Assembly: GCA_004154925.1 (NCBI GenBank) | Contig: QJNS01000059.1 | Location: forward strand, 124,001 to 188,000 | Length of the DNA stretch: 64,000 nucleotides | Source: Monosporascus cannonballus | Lineage: Eukaryota; Ascomycota; Sordariomycetes; Xylariales | Direction: 5' to 3' | Shown here: piece by piece, positions 1 to 12,359 of the stretch | Position numbering within the stretch: position 1 is the stretch's first letter | Layout of the letters: each line of letters opens with the position of its first letter | The notes under the pieces: generated by a model | Database searches by the model: none | The model's input: the letters and a program-made list of their open reading frames with translations, nothing else | What the model was told of the DNA's origin: nothing | Made by a program: the position numbers and the translations under genes

Positions 1-1
1 C

Positions 2-85
2 AGTGGAATGATCGCAATTGTGGTAATTATGCTGGTGCTTACAGCTGCATATATACTGGAGCTCTTACTGTGGACCAAGCCGTAA
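2..85 (+). CDS. Possible C-terminal end of a membrane protein gene (partial at window edge)
   Basis: Frame 2 reads from the window edge without a stop for 27 codons and ends at TAA 83-85. The peptide is a hydrophobic stretch (MIAIVVIMLVLTAAYILELL) followed by the short polar tail LWTKP, which looks like a final membrane helix plus a short tail. Base composition here is balanced and changes abruptly to AT-rich, RIP-like sequence after position 85. That supports the idea that the gene stops where the isochore starts. Only about 27 residues are visible, so no family can be named. Frame 1 is also open through this stretch, so the reading frame itself is not certain. Confidence 0.3.
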   Translation, partial: SGMIAIVVIMLVLTAAYILELLLWTKP

Positions 86-1899
86 TAAAAAAGCATTTTA
101 ATAATTTTGCGAAAAACGTAAATAATTATTTTATCGTTAAAAAGTTACTGCAATAAAATTTAAGAATGGAAATCGGTTTGATTTCGCTAAAGTTATACTA
201 CATTTTGTAAGAATATAAATATTTATATCGATTAATAAGTTAATCTTTAAATTGTTAAGTTTTAATAATATTAATAAAGGAAATGATCGAAAAACTAACG
301 TTTTTGAAAATATAATAATTTCTAATTCCGATAACGAAAACATAATAACTGTTAAGATCTTCGATATCGATAAAGCTATATTTGGCGATAAAGTCATAAG
401 TTAAATATCCGAAATTTTAATTTATAATAATGAAAAGTTCGTCAAAGCTTCCGGATTAATAAAATTATTTTTATCGGCAAACTTCTAAGCTAGTGTTTCG
501 AAAATTCCTTTAATAAGAATAAAATATCCGGTAAAGTTCTTTAGATTAACAGAATTACATATATCGATAAAAGTTTAAATTTGCTATCCGAAATTTTATT
601 TAATAATAACGTAATATCCGATAAAACCTTTTATGCTGGTAAAATTATTTCGACTAGAACGTTGATTTTAGTAAAAAAAATATTAAACTTTTTTAAAAGT
701 TTTATAAAACGTTTTTCGTTTAATAATAATAATTTCCAGTTTAACAAAAATTAAAATAACATTATTATAATTATTAATAATAGAGAGAAGAATTATACTA
801 AAGAGGTGTATAAAATTAGTTCTACCGTTTATTATATTCGACTTCGTAATAAATGCGGTACAAATATTCCCGTTTTTAGAGAAATATTAAGAAAATTAAT
901 TAATTTCTCGATTAACTTACGCTTACAACTTTTATAAACTTTATAAAATACCGGAACATATTATACTATTATACTAGTCGAGGGAATTAGATTAGTTATT
1001 AAATATAATAATTTAAAACGCTATATTAATAGTATTATTCTTATACGTTTTGCAAAAAAGATAATATTTTAATTTATATCAGTTTACTTTCTATCGTAAT
1101 TAATATTAGCCTTATAATTAAGAAGGATAACGATAGTTATAATAATATATTTGTATTTGAAAAAGACGCCTGTAATATTATACGTTATACGGTTAAGGTT
1201 TCAAAAAAAAACATATTTATTAAGGCCTATCCGGTTACGGTTATAATAACCGGAATTTTAGTTATAAGTAAACAAGAATACTTTATAAATTTGTAAATAA
1301 AAATATTATATTGATATCATTATATATATCTTTTAATATATTACTTATAATGAATAAAAAATATTTTCGTATATATGCTGTTTTATATAATTACGTTCTT
1401 ACTGTTTACAAATCTTATATAATTCATAATATTTTTTATATATTTAAAATAACTTTTGATTATGTGTTTTAAAATAATTAAACTTTTACTTGCTAGTTTC
1501 CAGTAATATATATATAATAAAGAAAGGTCGAATAATATAAGGCCAGTTTTAAAATACCGAGTTTTTTGTGGAAATAATATAAAATATATTTTTGGCTATA
1601 TTACTCCAGAACATAAATTTAGCAATGTCTGGTAACATCATATAATATAGTTTTAAATAAATTAGATATATACTTATATACATTATAAAAACTCATGCAA
1701 TTACTTGCAAAATATTTCAAAGTGTTTATTTAATATATTTATATATACGCTAAATTTTTAATATAATTAAATAAGTAAATGTTTCTCAGTTTCTAATTTA
1801 CTTAAATCGAAGAATACGATAGAGTTTCATAAAATACTTTTTTTCGACAACAATATTGTAGGATTTATAATGGACTAAATAATATAATAAAAATATATT
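86..1899. other. AT-rich RIP-degraded sequence, no intact gene
   Basis: This stretch is very AT-rich with stops in all frames. A decayed plus-strand coding relic may lie at about 781-1295. One frame gives long stop-poor segments (for example YYIRLRNKCGTNIPVF, later YPVTVIITGILVISK in another frame), but I do not recognise the family. The only ORF over 80 codons (137-397, minus) is low-complexity Leu/Ile/Asn sequence and is not credible as a gene. Confidence 0.5.
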
Positions 1900-3412
1900 T
1901 TCGTAAATAAAACAATTTTTGGTAATTATCGAAAATTATACTTAAAGTCGAAATACTTTCATAAATAAGAGGTTATAATTTTTAAAAGCACTCAAATGTT
2001 ATTTTTGTATTAATATAATTTAATGCATAAGTCGTTTATGCTAGTTTATTAATGTTTATAAAAAAGCATAATAAAAAACTCTATTTTAAATATATCGATC
2101 TTTATAAAATTATAACAAAATCTGTAAAAAAAACTATTAAGTAATGCTTTTACTTAAAATTATACATTTTCTTATTTTCTATATAATCTTACTTAAGTTA
2201 ATAACGAATACCATTAAAGTTTATACGGAATAAAATAATGTAAAAGCAAAAACCGGAACCGTATACAAAATAAAAAATTTCTTAATATATACAAAAACGG
2301 ATTTACCTGAAACCTAATAAAATAAAAAGAATATCCAAACTCTGAAAATATCTAAAAAAAACAGCGAAAAGTCTGATAAATATCTAGCGCCTACTAAAAA
2401 GCTTTTACAAATAATGCTGAATTTGCCGATAATGGTTCCCTAATCGCGGTTCTTGAAAATAAACCAGGTAAAAAAGTTGATAAATGGCGCGGCCGTAATA
2501 ACCTTAGACTTTACGCGTTTTTTTTTAGATTTGTTTATTAACTAAAGCTTGCGGTTAATAAATTTAATTTCTTTTTCGAAAAAAATCTTTTGGCGCCGTA
2601 AATAAACAAAGACAACTAATGGTCTCATTAATATCACGTTATTTACGCGTTAAGTTCTCCTTTATCTTTTGCTAAAACTGTAAAAAAAAAAAATCCTTTT
2701 GGTAATAATTTCTTTTCGGTTCTAACAATTTTTCATTTCCTTGATATAACGTAAAATATTGATCGGAACGCTAGAATGAGTATAAGGGTAACAAATCTTA
2801 ATGTATTCGTTATAATAATACATTTCTTCAATTATTTAATAGGTAAGGTTATTTTCAAAAAACGGTATTTACAATAATATTTTAAAATTAAATTTAACAT
2901 TATAAACAGTTAAATACTTTAAGCTTTCTTTTTAGTTAAAACGATTACTAAGTTTACGATTAATAATACGACCTACAATAATAAAATAAGTTTTATTAAA
3001 AGAAAATCTTTAAAGGTAAAAATCTTAAGAAAGAGAAAATTATAGTACGACTTAAGCCAAAACCGATCGCAAGGAATGATCGGATTTATACGAGAAAATT
3101 ACGTGATTTAAATTTTCCTTGGCGATAGAAGATATATAAATCTATATAAAATTAACCGGATTTAAAGTTGTGAAATTTATAATACATAGAGGATTTAAAA
3201 AAAATTAATAGATTCATAAACAATATATATATTTGTTATTTTTATAATATAAATTACAACAGCTTATAATATAACGTTGTTATTAAATATATTTTTAATA
3301 TTACGAAACTTAATTAATTATTGTATTAATTATTTAAAATCCTACTATAGTTCTGGTAATATCAACTCGTACGGCTTAGGTTTAATAGTTGGTTAAATCT
3401 TAAGCAGTTATA
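1900..3412 (+). mobile_element. G0: 3' fragment of a Ty3/gypsy chromodomain retrotransposon, RIP-degraded
   Basis: The end of a gypsy pol gene with an integrase C-terminal chromodomain can be followed at about 2230-2420. Broken peptides such as VYKIKNF and the PNSEN-type motif align with the better-preserved chromodomain of G2 at about 37450-37600. The stretch near 2080-2110 also resembles G2 at 37265-37310. A 3' LTR of the G2 family follows at 3041-3412, preceded by a purine run (aagaaagagaaaat, 3027-3040). The 5' part is missing or unrecognisable and the left limit is approximate. Almost every Gln and Trp codon has become a stop, as expected from RIP. Confidence 0.6.
3041..3412 (+). repeat. 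3' LTR of G0 (G2 LTR family)
   Basis: A 372-bp block whose start (tatagtacgacttaagcc) and end (tttaatagttggttaaa...gttata) line up with the G2 LTRs at 31333-31702 and 38234-38603 and with the less mutated solo LTR at 21579-21903. The terminal TG and CA have become TA and TA, consistent with RIP. Confidence 0.65.
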
Positions 3413-6400
3413 TACAAGTTCTAAATTATTAATAATAGAAATATCAAAAAAAACTATACAAATGTATATTAATACCATTATTAATAAGGATAAAAAGACT
3501 TTTTAAAAACACATATATTAATTTATTATAATATTTAAATAACTCCTTTTAAGATATTTTTAGTTTAAAGAATTATTATATATTAAATTCAGTAATAACC
3601 ATAAATTATCATATTAATTTAAAGAAATTAAAAATGACCGATTATCTTTCTATTTTTATTACGGATAATAGTTTTATCGAAAACTAATTGACGAAATTGA
3701 ATACATAAATTAAATTTAATATTATATATATAGATTATATATTTTATAAATAGTAGTTTATAATATAAAATTAACAATTTGAAAGTTTGGCGAAATAAAG
3801 CCAAACTTTTATTAGTTCGAAAAAAATATATAATTGTATTACTAGGTATTTTTTTACGATAATGGTAAAATAATTATTCAACTTTTATACTTATATATAT
3901 TTATTTTTGTATTTTTTTCAAGTTGTATTAGAAAAGGTTTCACTGAAACATTTAATAAAATAAAATTATAAATAAAAGTTTAAATTATAAAACGAATTTG
4001 AAATAGCTTATAATGTATATAATCGTTATAACTTGATAACTCTTTTATATTATATATTATAAAAACATATTTCCGAATTAGAAAAAATACATTTAAATAT
4101 TTAGTATTTAAACAAACAAAATATACGATATTTGTTAATAACATTAGATTATTTTGCTAATTTCGTACTATTTTTAATTTTGTTTTAAATAACCGATAAT
4201 GTCGCTTGTTTCTATAAAAACTATATTTTTTATATACTAAGTGGATACAATTTTATGTGCAAATATGTACGTAAATATAAAAAAGAATTAATTAAGGTTT
4301 ATTAAAAAAGTATTACTCGGATAAACGATTGAACAGGAATAAACTGGAAAAGATATTTTTATTTTTCAAATTTATTGATAAATCATTAATATAATTATAA
4401 GTATTACGGAAAGATATTATATTAAAAATTATTTATTTATATATTATTCAGCTTTCACTTATTCTTTATTAACTAATACGGTTATTAAATTAAACAAATA
4501 TTTAAATAATTAATAATAATATTGTTAATTAAAATAATTTAACAATATAATTTACAGGAAAACCGGTAAATTCTTAAAGTAAATATATAAAGGATATTAG
4601 GAAAGAAACCATAAATATATCATTTATTATTTATATTTTTATATTTAACGGAAAGATTTAGTAAATTCATTTTTATTAAATATTATATTTTTTAAAAACA
4701 GGCCCGGTATAGGATATTAATAATAAATCGTAAAATAATATTGTCGGTAGCTATTTCCAATACGAACGTCAATAATTGAATTAATATATTAACTTTTATT
4801 TTGAAATGTATGCTTCATTTATTCGTTTTAAAGAAACAGGCTTAACGTTATAGTATTAGATTAATAATATATTCTTTGTTTCTTTAATTTTATATATAAT
4901 ATATTTCACATTTATTATATTTCCATTTTGATAAAATGTATTTAAAAATGAATTTAAGAATATTATTTTATATTTACATTAAAATGTCGAACTTAAATAA
5001 TAATATTATATATGATAATAATAATTCCGTTGATATCGGAAAATAATTTAAGAAATTTTCAAAAAAGTCAAAAATCATTTTAAATTGCGTTTATCGAAAG
5101 CCTAAAAAGGTTACTCGATTAATTTGAATTATTATTACATAGCTTTTACGAAATATTAGATCGCAATTGAAAGAAATCGGGAAAGGGCCGAAAATAACGA
5201 AAACAAAATTTAAGTATTTTAGGAATTTCTATATATTAATTAAATTATTAAGGTAAACGTCTTTTAATACCAAAGCCCTATATTTAAAAGTTGATTTCGC
5301 AAAAAAAATAAAAGAAAACTTAATACTAAAAATAATTGTATTATTACGAATTAAAAAACATTGACATTTTAAAAAGCTAAATTTCAAACATTTTTTACAA
5401 TTCCGTATTTTACTAAAATACTTTAAATATGTTACTATAATTATACTATATTAAGCCTGTAAGTCTTATGTTAATGCTATAAGTGATACAATTAATATAT
5501 TCGTAATTTTAAAAACGAATTACCTTTAGTACGCTGTTTTTAATTTTCTTTATTACAAAATATATAAATTGTTATTACGAAAAATATTTACTTATATATA
5601 GTAACATGAAAGACTAATTAAAAAATAATATTATTATATAGAATACTTTTATCTTAATATAATAGTAGAATTTTTAATTAATTGATTTTATTTTATATAT
5701 ATTATTTTTTTCCAAACAATTATTTATATTTGTATTTACTTAAACGATTACCGAATATTGACTTTATATTAAAGAAGTACTAAAAATATATCTTACTAAT
5801 ATTATAAAAATAAATTTAAACATAATAATAATTAAAATAACGCGTATCACGAAAACGACTAATCGGTTAATTTCAAAACTTAAAAAGTTATTTAGCATTA
5901 AAAGGCTACTTCTCTAAATATAAAAAACTTTTAATCAAAATATTATTATTTAAACTTTAATTAAAAAGTTGGTTTTTTTAAAAACTTCGATTTTTTAAAA
6001 ATGCAAAAAAAAACGATTTTTATATAATAATGCATTTGTTAAAAAATTTTAAAATAGTTTGGAAATAATATTAATATATATAATTCGTGTTTTACGTTAT
6101 ATTCGACGATATTAAACAATTATCAAGTTATGATTTAAATATAAGTAATATTTAAAATATATTTAAGATAATGAAATTTAAATAATAAACGATTTATATA
6201 TTATTTATATTAAATAAATTATTATATCATAAAACATATATTATTAATTAAAAAGAATTTAGATATTTATTAAAATATAATACAATTATAAATAAAGAAT
6301 GCGATTTTCGGGAAAACCGGCGGTATTTCGTGAAGTAAAATGTGTAATTAAAATTCTAACCTTAAAAACCGCTTAAAATAATAACACGAAAATAAAAATA

Positions 6401-6726
6401 TTTAAAGTAATGAGATTTAAGAGAACATGTAAAATAAATAATAATAATTAAAATTAAAATTAAAGTTACATGAAGTTCAAAAAATTAAGATTATTTAGTT
6501 TTAAGATATGTTTAAAATTTTAATTAATTTACATATAATTTTTTAATTTCGTAGTTTTTATTACATTATCTTTAATTATTTTGACGATTTAATATATGTA
6601 TAAAATTTTTATTTATTAGAAACTCGTAGGTTTTTGGTAAATCTTAATAAGTACTTTATGGGCTTTTAGCAAATCTAATCAGTATCCGCAAGTACCCGCC
6701 ATTTTGAATAGGTAATGGATGGGTAC
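3413..6726. other. AT-rich RIP-degraded sequence, no gene seen
   Basis: Long AT-rich tract with dense stops on both strands and no protein motif I could recognise. It contains one perfect hairpin (3782-3809). Close to its right end (6610-6726) base composition rises a little and a motif like gtaaatcttaataagtac / gcaaatctaatcagtatc occurs twice. Probably decayed transposon sequence, but of which kind cannot be said. Confidence 0.5.
3782..3809. repeat. Perfect 10-bp inverted repeat (hairpin)
   Basis: The arms aaagtttggc (3782-3791) and gccaaacttt (3800-3809) are exact reverse complements around an 8-nt loop. The GC-containing stem stands out in a tract with almost no G+C. There is no T-run or gene next to it that would make it a terminator. 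Confidence 0.55.
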
Positions 6727-6887
6727 TGTCGGCTAGCAGGAGGTGCTCTAGCACTCTATATACGGAAGATTCCCTTTGATCGGAACATATATATTCCGGG
6801 ACTAGATTACCTTAAAGTGCAGTACGCGTACTAAAGCACCTGTAACTAATTATTAATATATATAATTAATATCCCTTATATCTAATA
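6727..6887 (+). repeat. 5' LTR of C1 (161 bp)
   Basis: Starts TGTCGGCTAGCAGG and ends tatctaata, where the intact 3' copy ends tatctgaca. It aligns end to end with the 3' LTR. Apart from a 2-bp indel at the start, nearly all differences are C-to-T or G-to-A, with this copy carrying the mutated base. Confidence 0.9.
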
Positions 6888-9800
6888 ATTAAAAGTTTTA
6901 TTTGTTTAATTAAGGTATATATTAATTGATTAATTGCTGTTAAGACGATATAAGCTGTATATTAATTATAATTATCGAAATACGCGAATAATGATAACGG
7001 CGACCGTACCGTTAACGTTCTCCGTTATTTATAAAGGACCTAAGGATTAAAATCGTTTTAAAAGCGAATTTTAATCTAAAGCATACGCGCTTAATATTTA
7101 GAATTATATCGACCTTAATCAGAATTTTTAATGGCTTATTAAATTTATAGAAATTTATATAGTTTTTTACCCTAAAAGACGAATCCGCTATACGATACGA
7201 ACTAATATCTTAAGCGGTTTTTCCTCTATATTTACATTTTCCTGAAAAATTACCGAAAAAATCGATTATACCAGTTATCTAACGAATACCTTTAAGATAA
7301 CCACCAAAGGTAAATAAGCCTATAATTAGGACTTTACGGCATATATTTATAAAGATTAGAAATACGATATTTTCCACATAAATATTAAGGACCTTATGAA
7401 ATAAATCTTAGAATCAGTATTTTCAGGAATTACGAAAGTTATTTTTTTTTGAAAAAAGAATTTATAAAAAATAATACGTTAATTTGGGCGAATACGGCAA
7501 AATGTACAATAATAAATTCTGAGTTAGTACTTAACGAAAATATTACGAAATATTGAAATACGTTTTAAAATTTAATAACAAATTAAACGAATAAATTATA
7601 AGATAATAAAAAATTATAATTTTAAGATAACGATACGATATTTTAAAAACGAAAATAACGATTATATAAGTTAGTGACTTATATATAATATTAACTTTTA
7701 TAATTAGGATATAAATTATTATTTTTAAATAATAAAAAAAGCCGAGATCGATAACCGTACGATTAGCTTTTAAAAACGGCAATTAATTTTTTGGATTATT
7801 AAATTATGGCCCATCCCATATTTATATTATGAAATATTAAGGTAATGTTTTTAATGTTTTACGGGATACTTATAAACTTTTTTAATTAGGACGATCTTAA
7901 TTAAGAAAATCTCAAAAATATTAATCCTTAACCGCGAAAAAGGTTTTTAAGCTATAAGCCGAAACAAAATAACCGTAAAGGTTTTATACGGACCGAAATA
8001 ATAATAAGCAAAAGCGTTAGGAATTAAACGTATAAAATATCTGTTAGAAAACTTATTTAATTAATTATTATATATTATTTAATTATTATGTATTCCTTAA
8101 AAAAACCCTAAAAGATTTCCGTTTTAAGAATAAGATAATAATATATATTTAAGGACGAACTTTCGCTGAGTCATTTTTAAAGAAAAAAATCGACCGTTTA
8201 TCGAAAATTATAGAAAAACTTATTATATAAAAAATAAATTAATTCTTAAAAAAGATATAACAAATATTAATATATTTTTTTAATTATTAATTAACGTAAT
8301 GTTCTAACCATTTTATTTTACCCCTTAAGGAATTTAACTATTCTGGATTTCAGGTCTATAATATATATCTTTTATTTAATTAGCAAATTTTGAATTTTAA
8401 ATTCACCGTATAAAATAAAGAAATATAGATAAGTAATAATTTCGTCCCGATTAAAAGGTACGGAAAAGTTAATATAGTTTTTCGAAATCCTAACAGTATA
8501 AAAGTATTACGTTTATACGATATAACTTATTACGAAAACTTCGCATATAATTTGATATTATTCTGATAATTCCGAAAAAAAGATATTAATAAAATAATAA
8601 AAGAATGAATAATTATATTTAAAAGAAATATAATTAAATAATTATTATATTAATATATAATTTTAATTAACCTATTATCGAAAATATTAACCTAATAATT
8701 ATTTATATAATTTTAATAATTTATAAACGAAATGTTAATTCGTAAATAGCAAAATTATTATAAATCAGTAACGGTATTATATAATATTTAAAATTAAAAT
8801 ATCTAAAATCCGCTTAAAAGGTTTTATAATAATCGAATATTAAATATGTAATAAGGCAAAAATTAAAAGGCTAATACGCCATAAGCCAAAAGAAATATCC
8901 CGATTAAAATAAAAAATTATTATTAATTTTATAAATCTTTTAAAAAAATTTTAAAGAATATAAATACGTTATATTTGTTACCGATAAATACTTAAGTTTT
9001 ATTTAGAATACTTAGTTTAAAAAAGGAAAACAAAATATATTAATTATAACATTTCGATATTTCCTAAAAATCCTAAAAAACTAAAATCAAAATGTTTTAT
9101 AAATAATCGAATACGATAATAAAATCCTAAAAAGTTACCAATTTCGAAATATATTTCAATTGCTTTTTTTTAACATTAAACTTATATTATTAATATTTTA
9201 TACCCAGATTTAAAACAAAAGTATAAAATATTTAAAAAAATATAATTAAGGAAAAAATAATTACGATACGAAATAGCATTAAATTACTTTCGTTATTAAT
9301 TATATATATTTTAAAGCCGCAATATATTTATATAACCGTATTGTTAAATATATATTTTTATAATAAAATTTATACGAAATTTATAATATTTACTTAATAT
9401 AGTAAAATGGCGTTATAATATTGAATCAAAATCTTTTACAAACTTATTTACAAATATACGGTTATATAACGTACATTATGATAATTATCGCTATAAAAAA
9501 ATAGAAATTTTAAAAATTAAATTCCAAAATGTAAATTAATTATTTTATCGGTTATCGATTTATAAATATTTACGAAATTTGCAATTTATTAATTAATAAA
9601 GTTATTATTATTCGAAATTTATAATTTAATAAAAAGGTTATGTTTTGAAATAATATTAAAAATTTAAAAAATAATTTTTTATTTACTATATTAAAAAAGT
9701 TATAAAACTTATTTTGATAAATAAAAATATTTGAGTAAAATAATAATTATTTAATTTATATATAAAGAAAATAAAAATCTAAATGAAATAACTTAATTGC

Positions 9801-12010
9801 CGGTTAAATAAAAAATAATTTTAAAAAGCTATTAACGTAAAATACGTATAAAATAAGGAAAAATAAGTTTATTTATAAAAAATTGATTATCTTTATACGA
9901 CCGTTATGTTCGAATTATTTTTATTTCTTAAACCATTACCGTTATTAACGTTTACCTTAGTAACTATTATAATTATTACGTTAACGGAAAAAGTAAAAAT
10001 AACCTTAAGTTTTTATTATATTATTTAACTCAGAATAACGGTAAAAAACAAAAATACCCTATAAGTTATAAATGTAAGCTTCTCGTATGTTCCGTACTAA
10101 AAGAATATTATTTAAAATAAATACAAAATATAAAAAGCCATATTTAATACGGGACGTTTAATTTTTTTTATAACTACATACGATAACCGGCCGGTAAATT
10201 GCGAAAATTTAAGGAAATTAATTACCCGAAATCCGTATTATCTTAATCAGAAAAATAATAATATTTTAATATATAAAAAGGTATTTAAATTATAAAACCG
10301 GATATATAAACGTAATGTACCATTACAGTTACGAAATTATAAGAAATTAAATATATATCCGTGAAGAAGAATTTTCGTAAAGCTGAAATATTTATTTGTA
10401 AAATTTTTAAAAAAAAATATAATCTTAAGAAGCCATTAATTAATTTTTTATTAAATAAAAATAAGTTTTAAAATATATATAAATATATAATTATAAATTT
10501 AATAAATATGGCTAACTTTAAAAAATATAAGGCCTATTTTATCGTACGAAATAATTAATAACTTAAAACCGGTTATAATAATATATATATAATTATTTTT
10601 ATTAAAAGGTTATTTCGAATTTTAATCGTTACTACGGTTAAATTTAACTTAAAATTTAAATAATATAATATTATAAATATTTTTGTAAATATTAATTTAT
10701 TTTACGAAATATATATAAAAATATGTTTAAGATATTCGTAACGTAATAAATCTTTCTAATTAAAAAAATATTATATTAATTAAGGGAATTATTTTTGTTA
10801 TAAAAGAAAAGTTTTGTTAAAATATTTAAAAAATTAAGATTTAACCCCGTTTCTTACGAACCTTATTATTTTATTCCTTAAAAAATGTTTATTTTTATAT
10901 AGACGATATTATTATAATATATTAGAAAATAAATTAAAATTTCGTCGATTAATTAATTTAATAAATATAAAAACGGTATACTTTAATAAAGGATAAAAAC
11001 TTATAATGGTTTTTTAGTATCGACATATTTAAAATAAATTGAAGTAAGAAAATTTACTTATTTTAATTTAATTTTATAAATAAATTAATTAATTTAATAT
11101 TTAAAATAAATCTAAATACTTTTTCAAAAATATTTATAATTAGTATTAAAATATTGTCGAATTTTAATTTAACTTTTTTAAACTTTATTAATAAATATTA
11201 AAAAAAATTGCTTTTATTTTTTTTCGTAATAATTAACACGTAATCCAATATATTTTTTACGGTTTTTCGATTTGCCCGATTTAATTTGAATTCTAATAAC
11301 GTATATTATAAAATCGCTGACTAAATTATATTATATTTAATCGGAATTAATGTATTAACGTTATAATTCGAAAATAAAAACATATTAAATACTTAAAATA
11401 ATACTTTTTTTACGAATAATATAATTAATCGAAAAATGTTTTAAGCTTACGTTATAAAGTTCTTTGGAAAAATAATAAAATAACGAGCAAATAAGCAAAA
11501 TATAATAATTATTTTTATAATAAAAACGGAATTATTATTTTTTATATAAATTATAAAAAAACCCTAATTTAATTTTCGACTAATTAAAACATTAAAAATT
11601 ATTTTAAATATAAAATTATTAAATATATAATACGATAATTAATAAATTATATAACTTATTAATACCAATATTACCTTATTAATAACGAAATGGCAATATA
11701 TAAATATATATAATTATTAATTATGACAAACCGCAAAAAAAAAAATTAAAATAGATTATATATTTACGGGTAATATATTAGCCAACGGTTTAATAAAAGC
11801 CTTATTACTTAAATTCTTTAAGCATTTTAAAAAAATAGTTAAAATTAATAGATATTACGGAAGTTTTCGATTAACGGAAAAACGCCTTACGAAAAATTTT
11901 AAAAAAGGAATTAGTTAATTAGGAAAATTTAATTACCGGAAAAAAAATAAAATAAATAATTATGGCTTTAGGAATTGTAACAATTAATACTGTAAATGCT
12001 TTAAGGTATT
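6888..12010 (+). pseudogene. Copia gag-pol polyprotein relic
   Basis: The copia polyprotein would supply gag, protease, integrase, reverse transcriptase and RNase H from one frame. Only the last two domains are readable here: the YIDDI reverse-transcriptase signature near 10900 and the RNase H end near 11790. The rest is saturated with TAA and TAG codons. No intact ORF longer than 80 codons remains, and the one open frame in the interior (7543-7782, minus) is antisense and without similarity that I recognise. Confidence 0.75.
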
Positions 12011-12017
12011 AAGGGGG

Positions 12018-12182
12018 TGTATCGGCTAGCAGGGGGTGCTTTAGCACCCCATATACGGAAGATTCTCTTTGATCGGAACATATATATTCCGGGACTAGAT
12101 CACCTTAAAGTACAGTGCGCGTTCTAGAGCACCTGCAACTAGTCATTAATACATACACAACTGATGTCCCTTATATCTGACA
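12018..12182 (+). repeat. 3' LTR of C1 (165 bp), little mutated
   Basis: TGTATCGGCTAGCAGG to TATCTGACA, with intact TG and CA ends, followed by target duplication GGTAC. It keeps G/C bases that the 5' LTR has lost, so mutation is weaker on the gene side of the element. Confidence 0.9.
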
Positions 12183-12187
12183 GGTAC

Positions 12188-12359
12188 CCATTCCCTCACC
12201 CTAGGTATGGGGAGTGGTAATGGTTTTCCATAACTGTGGTATTCCGCGAAGTACTACAATATTGCTATATAACTTTGAATCTCGTGGCATTGCAATGGAG
12301 AGTTTAAAGCGGTTCCATCTTTAGAAGGCTCGTATTGACCTGCCTTAAAGCAGTGGCTG
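12188..12359 (-). other. 3' untranslated/intergenic stretch of the ABC gene
   Basis: Non-coding, moderate GC, between the stop codon of the transporter and the target duplication of C1. Any polyadenylation site must lie within these 173 bases or inside the retrotransposon LTR. Confidence 0.5.

Larger units (their letters stand above)
6727..12182 (+). mobile_element. C1: complete Ty1/copia LTR retrotransposon, RIP-degraded
   Basis: Two direct LTRs (6727-6887 and 12018-12182) enclose 5.1 kb, and the whole is flanked by the identical 5-bp duplication GGTAC (6722-6726 and 12183-12187). A polypurine tract (aaggggg, 12011-12017) abuts the 3' LTR. Inside, plus-strand relics of a copia polyprotein can be read: the reverse-transcriptase active site FYIDDIIII at about 10893-10920, followed by KRYTLIKDKNL and FFSIDI, and an RNase H C-terminus around 11760-11820 (ILANGLIKAL, matching the copia VADGLTKAL pattern). 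The element inserted 173 bp downstream of the ABC transporter stop codon. Both LTRs and the duplication are present, so the insertion is structurally complete although its ORF is destroyed. Confidence 0.9.
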
